Positions 1 through 6,206 of a stretch of DNA of 7,567 nt are shown here, one piece after another (positions within the stretch are counted from its first letter, which is position 1; each line of letters starts with the position of its first letter). The stretch is from Lachnospiraceae bacterium UBA3845 (GTDB lineage: Bacteria; Bacillota; Clostridia; Lachnospirales; Lachnospiraceae), in contig DGHP01000113.1 of the NCBI GenBank assembly GCA_002392705.1, positions 1-7,567 of the forward strand, read 5' to 3'. Below the pieces are notes generated by a model. It was not told the DNA's origin. It saw only the letters and a list, made by a program, of their open reading frames with translations, and searched no databases. The translations under genes and the position numbers were made by a program.

Positions 1-59
1 GATTGAGACGCCTGTATCTGACAGGTTGCTGCAGTGCCGCCAGACACCGATAAGAAGCT

Positions 60-569
60 ATGAAAACAAAAAATAATTTCGGCAGGCGGATTGCCTGTGC
101 CATCGCAGCTGTTCTGCTCCTGACCGGCTTTGATCAGCTGACGAAGCTGTCTGCACGGGCAGGATTGCAAAATTCATGGGATATCATTCTGATAGACGGG
201 GTTCTGCAGCTTCATTATCTGGAAAACAGGGGCGCGGCTTTCGGGATCCTTCAGAACCGCCAGTGGGTATTTCTTCTCCTTGCAGCCTGTTTTATCGCCG
301 CAGCAGGCCTTTTTTATCTCCGGATCCTGCCGGAGGCGTCCTTTTTGCCCATGAGGATCTGCCTTCTTTTTCTGATCAGCGGGGCCGCCGGGAATCTGAT
401 TGACAGGGCCGTCTATGGATATGTGACAGACTTTATCTATTTCTCCCTGATCGATTTCCCGGTCTTCAATTTCGCCGATATCTGCGTAACCTGCAGCATG
501 GCAGGGATCCTGTATCTGGTTTTCTTTCACTATAAGGATGAGGATTATGAGTTCCTGCGCCAGAGATGA
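60..569 (+). CDS. lspA: Lipoprotein signal peptidase (signal peptidase II)
   Basis: This membrane aspartyl protease removes signal peptides from prolipoproteins after diacylglyceryl modification of the lipobox cysteine. The 169-residue length is typical of LspA. Four hydrophobic segments are visible at about residues 11-24, 69-86, 97-110 and 142-156. The family motifs appear in order: DQLTK with Asp25, ENRGAAFG at 55-62, GNLIDR at 111-116, VTDF with Asp124, and FNFAD with Asp140. Asp124 and Asp140 match the catalytic pair known for the family; the usual VVDF reads VTDF here. The ATG at 60 has only a weak purine-rich stretch (aagaag) in front, but no better in-frame start precedes the first membrane segment. 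The 3' end overlaps the next gene, so the two are probably translationally coupled. The promoter lies outside the window. Confidence 0.97.
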   Translation: MKTKNNFGRRIACAIAAVLLLTGFDQLTKLSARAGLQNSWDIILIDGVLQLHYLENRGAAFGILQNRQWVFLLLAACFIAAAGLFYLRILPEASFLPMRICLLFLISGAAGNLIDRAVYGYVTDFIYFSLIDFPVFNFADICVTCSMAGILYLVFFHYKDEDYEFLRQR

Positions 570-1638
570 TCTTGATCTCTCCTCCGAAGAGAGACAGAAC
601 CTTCCGGAAACGGAATACAGCACAGAATACAGCAGGGAGTCCGTCGAACTGGAAGAGGAAGAGGAGGACGAGGATCTGCAGCTGTCCGGCTCCTTTACCT
701 TTCTCCTGACCGATGCGATGGAGGGGAAACGGCTTGACGCCTGCCTGTCTGAGTTTATTCCCGGCCAGTCAAGAAGCTTCCTTCAGAAACAGATCACTGC
801 CGGAAAAGTAAAGCTTCTTCAGTCTTCGGAGCAGGATCCGGCTCTGGGAATCTCCCTTGAGAAAGCCGGCAGGAAGATGAAGGCCGGCGAGATTCTTTCT
901 GTCACGATCCCGGAACCGGAGGAGATCCATATTGAAGCGGAGGATATCCCGCTGGACATTCTGTATGAAGACGCAGACCTTCTGGTCGTAAACAAGCCGA
1001 AAGGCATGGTCGTGCATCCGGCTCCCGGCCATTACAGCCATACGCTTGTCAATGCGCTTATGTACCACTGCAGGGACCAGCTGTCCGGAATCAACGGAGT
1101 GCTCCGGCCCGGCATTGTCCACAGAATTGACAGGGATACGACAGGATCTCTGCTTGTCTGCAAAAATGACAGGGCGCATAAGGATCTGTCCATACAGCTC
1201 AGGGAACATACGATCAACCGAAGATACCGGGCTATTGTGCTCGGGAATCTGCGGGAGGACAGCGGTACCATAGATGCTCCGATCGGCCGGCATCCGACAG
1301 ACCGGAAAAAGATGGCTGTCAATCAGCGAAACGGCAGACATGCGGTGACACATTATCAGGTTCTGGAACGTTTCGGATCATATACTTACGTGGAATGCCG
1401 GCTTGAAACCGGCCGCACCCACCAGATCCGCGTCCATATGACATCGGTCGGTCATCCGCTGCTCGGAGACAGCGTCTACGGCCCGCAGAAATGCCCTTAC
1501 CGGCTGGAAGGGCAGACCCTTCATGCCATGGTTCTTGGTTTCCGGCATCCCACTACAGGCGATTATATGGAATTCACGGCTCCTCTGCCCGAATACTTTG
1601 AAGATCTGCTCAGGAAAATGCGGGCGCAGGGTTCCTAA
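547..1638 (+). CDS. rluD: RluA/RluD-family 23S rRNA pseudouridine synthase
   Basis: This enzyme converts uridines to pseudouridine in large-subunit rRNA. The product is 363 residues from this start. An S4-like RNA-binding domain spans about residues 57-120 (RLDACLSEF onward), followed by the catalytic domain from about 135 to the end. The catalytic Asp lies in HRIDRDTTG (Asp195; the family norm is HRLDRDTSG), and the conserved [10 protein letters not shown] lies at about 289-298. Roughly 50 N-terminal residues precede the S4 domain, including a run of nearly unbroken Glu/Asp (about 34-44), which is unusual. The S4 domain also looks a few residues longer than usual around residues 92-107. ATG 547 is preferred because AAGGA at 534-538 sits 8 nt upstream; ATG 538, in the same frame, would overlap that site. 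It overlaps lspA by 23 nt. RluD versus a related paralogue such as Bacillus YlyB cannot be separated here. Confidence 0.95.
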   Translation: MSSCARDDLDLSSEERQNLPETEYSTEYSRESVELEEEEEDEDLQLSGSFTFLLTDAMEGKRLDACLSEFIPGQSRSFLQKQITAGKVKLLQSSEQDPALGISLEKAGRKMKAGEILSVTIPEPEEIHIEAEDIPLDILYEDADLLVVNKPKGMVVHPAPGHYSHTLVNALMYHCRDQLSGINGVLRPGIVHRIDRDTTGSLLVCKNDRAHKDLSIQLREHTINRRYRAIVLGNLREDSGTIDAPIGRHPTDRKKMAVNQRNGRHAVTHYQVLERFGSYTYVECRLETGRTHQIRVHMTSVGHPLLGDSVYGPQKCPYRLEGQTLHAMVLGFRHPTTGDYMEFTAPLPEYFEDLLRKMRAQGS

Positions 1639-1655
1639 TCACAGCCATTTTAAAT

Positions 1656-1682
1656 CGACGTCCGATTCGTCGTGCTTGCACG
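1656..1682. repeat. Two overlapping small inverted repeats between rluD and dtd
   Basis: CGACG (1656-1660) can pair with CGTCG (1668-1672). A second perfect 5-bp inverted repeat, CGTGC-TT-GCACG, covers 1671-1682. The two share bases 1671-1672, so as RNA hairpins they would exclude each other. No T-run follows, so this is not a standard terminator. It lies in the 70-nt spacer just ahead of the dtd ribosome binding site; function unknown. Confidence 0.35.
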
Positions 1683-1708
1683 TAATAATATTCATGAAGG
1701 CGGAAAAG

Positions 1709-2176
1709 ATGAGATTACTGATTCAGAGAGTAACACAGGCGCGGGTGGCGGTAGGCGATGAAGTCATCGGATCGATCGGAAAAGGATATCTGGTCCTGAT
1801 CGGCGTATGCGCTTCCGACACCGAAAAGACCGCGGATCTTTATATCCGCAAGATGCTGGGACTCAGAATATTTGAGGATAAAGACGGGAAGACCAATCTT
1901 TCCCTTCAGGATGTGAACGGCGCTCTGCTCCTGGTTTCGCAGTTTACCCTCTACGCGAACTGCAAAAAAGGAAACCGCCCCGGATTCTCGGAAGCGGGAA
2001 GTCCGGAGCATGCCAGAAAACTGTATGAATATATCATAGAGCAGTGCCGGAAGACGGTTCCGGTCGTGCAGACCGGCGAATTCGGAGCTGAGATGAAAGT
2101 CAGCCTGGTCAATGACGGACCTTTCACAATCATGCTCGATGAGAGCATTCTCCCGGCAAATAAAGAAATTCATTAA
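1709..2176 (+). CDS. dtd: D-aminoacyl-tRNA deacylase (D-Tyr-tRNA deacylase)
   Basis: This cytoplasmic enzyme hydrolyses D-amino acids, and mischarged glycine, from tRNA, protecting translation from wrong-chirality residues. From ATG 1709 the product is 155 residues, a few longer than the 145-147 typical of DTD. Both family signatures are present: SQFT at 77-80 and NDGPFT at 135-140, the latter a variant of the usual GPVT active-site loop. [13 protein letters not shown] is a characteristic DTD N-terminus, which settles the start; the open frame extends upstream into rluD, but that part does not resemble the family. AAGGCGG at about 1697-1703 gives a ribosome binding site at suitable spacing. 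It lies 70 nt downstream of rluD on the same strand and is probably cotranscribed. No clear terminator follows it. Confidence 0.96.
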   Translation: MRLLIQRVTQARVAVGDEVIGSIGKGYLVLIGVCASDTEKTADLYIRKMLGLRIFEDKDGKTNLSLQDVNGALLLVSQFTLYANCKKGNRPGFSEAGSPEHARKLYEYIIEQCRKTVPVVQTGEFGAEMKVSLVNDGPFTIMLDESILPANKEIH

Positions 2177-2200
2177 ATGCTATACCAGGAATTCTGGAAA

Positions 2201-2228
2201 TGCTGCTCTGAGCGGCTTAGCCGCGGCA
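2201..2228. other. GC-rich hairpin downstream of dtd
   Basis: GCGGC-TTA-GCCGC (2212-2224) is a perfect 5-bp stem with a 3-nt loop, and flanking TGCTG/CGGCA allows an imperfect extension. It lies 25 nt after the dtd stop. There is no T-run after it on the plus strand, so it would be a poor intrinsic terminator, although it is the only candidate between dtd and the convergent recombinase gene besides the repeat array. Confidence 0.4.
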
Positions 2229-2260
2229 TAACACGAAAATAGACTCTGCACTTCATTACC

Positions 2261-2398
2261 CAAAGCCGGACTCCACAGCTGCATTACGCATAGCAGACTC
2301 CGCAGCTGTATTTCGCAAAGCCGGACTCCGCAGCTGCATTACGCATAGCAGACTCCGCAGCTGTATTTCGCAAAGCCGGACTCCGCAGCTGCATTACG
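2261..2398. repeat. 55-bp tandem repeat array (2.5 copies) of alternating 28/27-bp half-units
   Basis: Two full 55-bp units lie at 2261-2315 and 2316-2370, with a half-unit at 2371-2398. The full units differ at one position (2275, A instead of G). Each unit has two related halves. Half A (28 bp, 2261-2288, 2316-2343, 2371-2398) begins CAAAGCCGGACTCC, and half B (27 bp, 2289-2315, 2344-2370) begins CATAGCAGACTCC. Both share the core ACTCCGCAGCTG followed by an ATT-rich end, and half A carries the 8-bp palindrome GCAGCTGC. A decayed half-unit is recognisable at about 2240-2260. The 55-bp period is not a multiple of three, so it is non-coding. It fills the space between the convergent dtd and recombinase genes. 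Confidence 0.93.
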
Positions 2399-2413
2399 TG
2401 AAGTCGTACAATG

Positions 2414-3496
2414 TCACGGGGTTTCACGCAGCCTGACTGCTCCGGCTGCCCGCCGCCTGCGGCTGTCGTCCATGGCCGCGTAATGCTTCTTTGTCGTATT
2501 CACATCCTTATGTCCGAGTACATCCGCGACCAGATAGATATCGCCGGTCTCTCTGTAGAGGGAGGTTCCATAAGTACTTCGTAATTTGTGCGGTGTGATC
2601 TTTTTTGTTGTTGTGACTTCCCGGGCATATTTTTTAACCATATTCTCGACAGCCTGCACGCCCATCCTCCTTCTCTGGGTGGAATAGAAGAGAGCCTGTT
2701 CATGTCCCTCGACGGGAAGGACGGATTTTCTCTCTTCAATCCAGGCTTTCAGCGCCCGTTCGACCTCTTCTCCAAAGTATACGATCGATTCCGAGCCACC
2801 TTTGCGTATAATGCGTATTCCATCATTTCTGAAATCTACATCACCGATATCAAGGCCGACACATTCGCTGACACGGATCCCGGTTCCGAGCAGCAGCGTC
2901 ACAATCGCAAGATCACGTGTCTTTGTCTTCTCATAATATCTTTTCGCCTGTCCGGTCAGATCATCCCCGCCGTGCTCTATATAATCTAGCAGAGAAGCCG
3001 TTTCACCTTCATCCAGGCGGACAATGGCCTTATCATGAAGCTTTGGCATATCTACCAGAAGCGTAGGATTCGTCCGGATCATCTGTCTTTTATAATAATA
3101 GGCGTAGAAGCTTCTCAGAGCCGACATCTTTCTTTTCAGTCCCTTTTCGCCGTTTGTAAACCTGGCTTCCTTCGGAGCCCCGGCAAGGGACTCATCCACA
3201 TCATAAACCTTCAGAAACTCCTGATATTCCTCTATATCGACCGCCTGGATCTGGTCCAGCACGGATACGTCCCAGGTCAGCAGATCACGACTCCTGAGTG
3301 CCGGATTAGATTCCTGAAGGAAACGGAAGAAGGTCCGGATATCATAGGCGTAGGACAGACGGGTCCTTGTGGAAGTCGTAGGTTCCACCGCACGGAAATA
3401 GAGTTTTGAGAACGGCGGAAATGTAGTCAGCAGCTCACGGAGCTGCAGCGTATTCTGAATGTCTTTTTCTTCATGATAGCTGCGGTTGTTGTCCAT
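2414..3496 (-). CDS. Tyrosine recombinase, XerS-like (putative chromosome dimer resolvase)
   Basis: This 360-residue site-specific recombinase has an N-terminal SAM-like core-binding domain (about 26-150, with LSYAYDIRTFFRFL) and a C-terminal catalytic domain (about 160-345). All expected catalytic residues are visible: Arg208 in GTGIRVSE, Lys232 in RKGG, His303 and Arg306 in HKLR, His329 in LGHK, and nucleophile Tyr339 in KKHYA. Its length, the KTRDLAIVTLLLGTGIR segment and the VENMVKKYAREV...TPHKLR arrangement resemble streptococcal XerS (about 356 aa) as I remember it, more than the roughly 300-aa XerC/XerD. Start ATG 3496 is supported by AAGGGGA upstream at good spacing. A consensus promoter and a dif_SL-like palindrome lie just upstream. 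No phage or plasmid genes are nearby, which favours a housekeeping role over a mobile element. Generic integrase is the conservative call; the XerS assignment is inference. Confidence 0.9.
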   Translation of the reverse strand: MDNNRSYHEEKDIQNTLQLRELLTTFPPFSKLYFRAVEPTTSTRTRLSYAYDIRTFFRFLQESNPALRSRDLLTWDVSVLDQIQAVDIEEYQEFLKVYDVDESLAGAPKEARFTNGEKGLKRKMSALRSFYAYYYKRQMIRTNPTLLVDMPKLHDKAIVRLDEGETASLLDYIEHGGDDLTGQAKRYYEKTKTRDLAIVTLLLGTGIRVSECVGLDIGDVDFRNDGIRIIRKGGSESIVYFGEEVERALKAWIEERKSVLPVEGHEQALFYSTQRRRMGVQAVENMVKKYAREVTTTKKITPHKLRSTYGTSLYRETGDIYLVADVLGHKDVNTTKKHYAAMDDSRRRRAAGAVRLRETP

Positions 3497-3566
3497 CGAA
3501 AAATTCCCCTTGGTTTACCCCTTAATCGAAGATCTTCATAGTGCAGAAATTGCATTTTCCCGGCGT

Positions 3567-3600
3567 ATCTATTTGAAAAACATGTGTTTTCTGTATAGAT
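3567..3600. other. Candidate dif_SL-like Xer recombination site
   Basis: This imperfect palindrome has outer arms ATCTAT (3567-3572) and ATAGAT (3595-3600), and inner arms GAAAAAC (3575-3581) and TTTTCT (3587-3592) around a 5-bp centre. The GAAAAAC-N5-TTTTCT core and its spacing match the dif_SL site of streptococci and lactococci as I recall it (about 31 bp, next to xerS). Aligned by eye over 3567-3597, about 19 of 31 positions agree, most of the mismatches being in the centre and the outer arms. It lies about 70 bp upstream of the recombinase start, which is the same arrangement as xerS/dif_SL. It could instead be an operator or a chance A/T-rich palindrome. Confidence 0.55.
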
Positions 3601-3610
3601 CTATATTGGA

Positions 3611-3639
3611 ATCATACTGCTGTTCCCTCTGTTTGTCAA
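3611..3639 (-). promoter_or_regulatory. Consensus sigma-A promoter of the recombinase gene
   Basis: Read on the minus strand, TTGACA (3634-3639) is followed by a 17-bp spacer and TATGAT (3611-3616). The predicted transcription start is near 3604, giving a leader of about 108 nt that would contain nearly all of the dif-like palindrome. It lies directly downstream of the neighbouring gene's terminator, so the recombinase appears to be an independent transcription unit. Confidence 0.75.
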
Positions 3640-3650
3640 GGAAAGAAAGA

Positions 3651-3692
3651 AAAACCACAGCAGATAACTTTCATCGTTTCTGCTGTGGTTTT
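3651..3692 (-). terminator. Rho-independent terminator of the DUF1002 gene
   Basis: A 14-bp perfect stem pairs 3651-3664 (AAAACCACAGCAGA) with 3679-3692 around a 14-nt loop. On the minus strand the stem is followed by a pyrimidine tract (TTTTTCTTTCTTTC), as expected for intrinsic termination of the gene ending at 3779. The A-rich left side also makes it potentially bidirectional, but no plus-strand gene needs it. It separates this gene from the recombinase promoter. Confidence 0.88.
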
Positions 3693-3701
3693 ATCTTTGA
3701 C

Positions 3702-3754
3702 TGATCAGATCATACCTTTGATTTCGTTACGTTTCCGATCCCCCGATCTGATCA
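3702..3754. repeat. Inverted repeat between DUF1002 stop and its terminator
   Basis: TGATCAGATC (3702-3711) and GATCTGATCA (3745-3754) are perfect 10-bp inverted copies separated by 33 bp. A competing shorter pair, TCCGAT (3734-3739) and ATCGGA (3754-3759), overlaps the right arm. It lies in the 3' untranslated part of the DUF1002 transcript and may only be an mRNA 3' structure. Confidence 0.35.
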
Positions 3755-3778
3755 TCGGATCATTCTGCTTCAGACATC

Positions 3779-5962
3779 TTACTGAATGTACAGAACATAT
3801 TCCACTTCATACAGAGCGCCTTCACCGGCCTGCCAGGAAGCTTCATCTGTATAGAAATCAATCGTCAGGGTTGACTTTCCGCGGCCGTCGAAATACAGGG
3901 TGATTCCGGATGCATCAGATGTCACAGAGCTGCAGTCAAGGGACATCTTGTCATTGTCAGTCTCTAGGGTTGCATAAGCTGCATCCGACGGGAAAATCAC
4001 TGCTCCGCCGACACTGGAATCCTTGCTGATATCATTGAGGTTAAAGGCCGGGATCGTAAATCCTGCTTCGGATACAGCTCCGCCGGAACGGCTGCTGTTG
4101 ACTGTTACGGAAGTTGCTCCATCAGCGCTGGTGAAAACTGCATCCGTCAGCGTGTATGTATAAGTGTTATACGCATCAGCGCTGAATGCGCTGCCTGTAT
4201 AAGCGCTGACCGGAACCAGCTCAACCGCTGTATATCCGCTCCAGCCATCCGGAACAGAGATGCTTCCGTTCTCAGATACTGTGCTGTACTGGCTGCTGTC
4301 AACGGACGAAAGATCCAGGGACGCAAGCTGTGTACCGGACGCATCTGTTACAGTGAGCGTTCCGGATACAGGTGCAAGATCATCATAGGGAAGTTCAACA
4401 ACTACCGCATATGTTCCGCTGGCCGCTCCGTCCGTAAGCTTCTCGCTTCCGAGAGGCCTGAACTTGTAATCAGTTCCTCTCTGCTCATCTGTAAAGATAA
4501 CGCTGCCTGCAGGTGCTTCCACAACGATCTCATCCTCAGCAGGAGTCTCCGCCGGTGTCTCTTCAGGTGTCTCCTCGGTCTTCGCTGTCTGAGCAGCTGC
4601 CGGATCGCTCTGACCCGCGTCAGTCTGCGGCTGCTGCGTATCGATTCCTTCAATACCAGGGATATTGCTGAGTACCTCAAGATTTTCCTGATTCAGCTGA
4701 TCATTCAGTGCCTGCCAGCCCGGATCGACATTTTCAGCCGGAGCCGGTTCCGGAGCGGGTGCAGTGTACTGCTCCTGGATCTGTTCATCCAGATTATTGC
4801 TGGTCTCACTCAGCACGGACTGATCAGTGGAGGATTCCACGATACCCTCGACACCCGGAATATTGGAAAGCGCATCCAGATTGACCTGATTCAGAATATT
4901 GTTCAGGACTTCCTTCTCCGGCTCCATCTGTGCAGGCGCCGCTGCGGCTTCCGATTCCATATTCGCTACGATGTCCTGGGTCTCTGCGGAACTGGTCTTC
5001 TGTGTCTGCTGCTCAAGAGACTGCTGGATCTGGGCAAGCGCGGCCTTTGTCCCGTCGTCATAGGACTGGGCGGCCAGATTGGCTGCAAAGATCTGAAGCT
5101 GTACGATATCCTCCTGGCTGAGTCCGGAAGTGACATTCGTTGTGTTGTTCGTTACGTTCGTTGTTGTAGTGTTGGTCGTATTGTTCGTTGTGTTATTAAC
5201 TGCATTATTATTGACCGTATTATTGTTGACCGTCGTGTTGTTAACCGTGGTGGTCGTTGAATTGTCAACCGGGGAGACAGTGATGGAATCGTCTGTATAG
5301 TTCGTAATAACGTTATTGACGATCTGATTCACCTGCTCCACGTCGGAAGCTTCCAGATTGCCTTCAATGATCTGAAGCTTGATGTCATTGACAATCTGCT
5401 GCGCTTCCTGCTGACCGACCTTGTTGGCCAGATCCGTAGTGGTCACAAGCTCCTGAACCGCGACGTTGGACTTGTTCTGGTCCAGTGCCGTGGAGGTGGA
5501 TCTCTCATATGCCATAAGAATACCGGTCAGGGCCCCGGTACCGGAAACCTCAAACGGAGCTGCGGCTACGACCTCACAGTTTGTGATGCCTGCCGTAGCA
5601 AGGTTCGATGCGATCATGTTGCTGGTGATGTAGTTCAGGTTTGCCGTTCTGACCTGGATGCCGCCGGATGTGGTAGGCTTCACCAGTGCGCAGCTGATCG
5701 TATGCGTTCCGATCTGTTCGATGGGGACCCAGCTTCCCAGCAGGTCTCTCTCATTCTGGTTATTGATATACATGACCTGTACGGAAGGATTCCCGTATAC
5801 GCCGAAATACTGCAGAATCGCAGTCTGCTGCTCCGCCGTAAGGTCTGCGCCCAGCGTGGCGACCACTCTTGAATCCGCCCTGGCCGGAAACGCCGGGATC
5901 CCGGCAACCAGGACCAGCGCTGCGGCTCCTGCCATCAGTCTGCTGATGAACCTTTTTTTCAT
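3779..5962 (-). CDS. Secreted DUF1002 (YpuA-like) protein with Thr/Asn-rich linker and extended C-terminus
   Basis: The 727-residue product starts with a Sec signal peptide (MKKRFISRL, then a hydrophobic run, likely cleaved after ARA at about residue 29). The DUF1002 family region follows at about 30-230, with the characteristic LGADLTAEQQ, ERDLLGSW, QIGTHTISCA and AAAPFEVSGTGALTG. The family's function is unknown. Residues about 233-278 are almost only Thr, Asn and Val. Residues 352-374 and 418-440 are two copies of one motif (LNQxNLxxLSNIPGxEGI). A Pro/Glu/Ala linker (about 448-478) leads to a beta-rich, Ser/Thr-rich C-terminal region (about 484-727) that I do not recognise. No LPXTG, SH3 or LysM anchor is seen, so it is probably released or held non-covalently. 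It is far longer than Bacillus YpuA (about 290 aa). Start supported by AAGGAGG at ideal spacing. Confidence 0.88.
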   Translation of the reverse strand: MKKRFISRLMAGAAALVLVAGIPAFPARADSRVVATLGADLTAEQQTAILQYFGVYGNPSVQVMYINNQNERDLLGSWVPIEQIGTHTISCALVKPTTSGGIQVRTANLNYITSNMIASNLATAGITNCEVVAAAPFEVSGTGALTGILMAYERSTSTALDQNKSNVAVQELVTTTDLANKVGQQEAQQIVNDIKLQIIEGNLEASDVEQVNQIVNNVITNYTDDSITVSPVDNSTTTTVNNTTVNNNTVNNNAVNNTTNNTTNTTTTNVTNNTTNVTSGLSQEDIVQLQIFAANLAAQSYDDGTKAALAQIQQSLEQQTQKTSSAETQDIVANMESEAAAAPAQMEPEKEVLNNILNQVNLDALSNIPGVEGIVESSTDQSVLSETSNNLDEQIQEQYTAPAPEPAPAENVDPGWQALNDQLNQENLEVLSNIPGIEGIDTQQPQTDAGQSDPAAAQTAKTEETPEETPAETPAEDEIVVEAPAGSVIFTDEQRGTDYKFRPLGSEKLTDGAASGTYAVVVELPYDDLAPVSGTLTVTDASGTQLASLDLSSVDSSQYSTVSENGSISVPDGWSGYTAVELVPVSAYTGSAFSADAYNTYTYTLTDAVFTSADGATSVTVNSSRSGGAVSEAGFTIPAFNLNDISKDSSVGGAVIFPSDAAYATLETDNDKMSLDCSSVTSDASGITLYFDGRGKSTLTIDFYTDEASWQAGEGALYEVEYVLYIQ
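5129..5266 (-). repeat. Low-complexity Thr/Asn-coding segment
   Basis: This segment encodes residues about 233-278 of the DUF1002 protein, built from short VNN, NNT and TNV units. At the DNA level it is a degenerate run of GTT/ATT/GTC-type triplets in which the codons vary, so the repeat looks maintained for its amino acid composition rather than being a fresh nucleotide duplication. The frame is intact. Confidence 0.8.
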
Positions 5963-5970
5963 GCTGACAA

Positions 5971-5977
5971 CCTCCTT
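5971..5977 (-). promoter_or_regulatory. Strong ribosome binding site of the DUF1002 gene
   Basis: AAGGAGG on the minus strand lies 8 nt before ATG 5962. It is the full anti-16S match and fixes the start of the signal peptide. Confidence 0.9.
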
Positions 5978-6043
5978 ATCAACCCTGTTTATACTTTTAT
6001 ATTCATTTCACTGAGGCTGTGCGGATCTGTCCTTTTCTGCAAC

Positions 6044-6069
6044 CGGTCTGGCAGCGCCCCAGCGGACCG
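6044..6069 (-). other. Hairpin at the 5' end of the DUF1002 transcript
   Basis: CGGTC (6044-6048) pairs with GACCG (6065-6069), and an inner CTGG/CCAG pair (6048-6051 with 6059-6062) extends it imperfectly. With the predicted transcription start near 6068, this structure would sit at the extreme 5' end of the mRNA, where such hairpins commonly stabilise transcripts. No ligand-binding riboswitch family is recognised. Confidence 0.45.
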
Positions 6070-6074
6070 ATCTT

Positions 6075-6103
6075 ATTATAGCATCGCCTCATGCAAATAA
6101 CAA
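6075..6103 (-). promoter_or_regulatory. Sigma-A promoter of the DUF1002 gene
   Basis: On the minus strand TTGTTA (6098-6103), a 17-bp spacer and an exact TATAAT (6075-6080) form a good vegetative promoter. The leader to ATG 5962 would be about 105 nt. No LexA box overlaps it, so SOS control is not indicated, although read-through from the LysM gene upstream is possible because no clear terminator lies between them. Confidence 0.7.
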
Positions 6104-6206
6104 TGAATCTCCCGGCCCGCTTTCTGAATGAATTCTTATAGAATTATGAATTTGAACCAATACAGGGTCCGATTTCACGTCCTGTTTAAAATCGTGTTCC
6201 GGTTCA

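Noticed and set aside
2..76. C-terminal end of an upstream gene
   Set aside because: Two frames are open from the window start, one to TAA 74-76 (overlapping lspA by 17 nt) and one to TAA 51-53. Neither short tail is recognisable, so I cannot choose between them or claim a gene.
769..1353. 194-codon open frame on the minus strand inside rluD
   Set aside because: It lies entirely within the strongly supported rluD coding sequence, has no ribosome binding site or family resemblance, and is a shadow frame.
1715..2173. 152-codon minus-strand open frame over dtd
   Set aside because: It is antisense to dtd, whose family motifs are unambiguous; shadow frame.
2240..2398. Possible CRISPR array because of 27-28 bp repeated units
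   Set aside because: The units abut directly with no unique spacers, the two half-unit types alternate, and no cas genes are present. It is a tandem repeat.
2588..2989. Plus-strand open frame of 133 codons within the recombinase gene
   Set aside because: It is antisense to the catalytic domain of the recombinase and shows no ribosome binding site or recognisable domain.
2261..3600. Integrated mobile element bounded by the repeat array and the dif-like site
   Set aside because: The two ends share no common att-like sequence, only the recombinase lies between them, and there are no cargo or transfer genes.
6104..6206. Possible terminator or small RNA between the LysM gene and the DUF1002 promoter
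   Set aside because: Only weak AT-rich or 5-6 bp inverted repeats (for example CGATTT/AAATCG) without T-runs are visible; nothing supportable.
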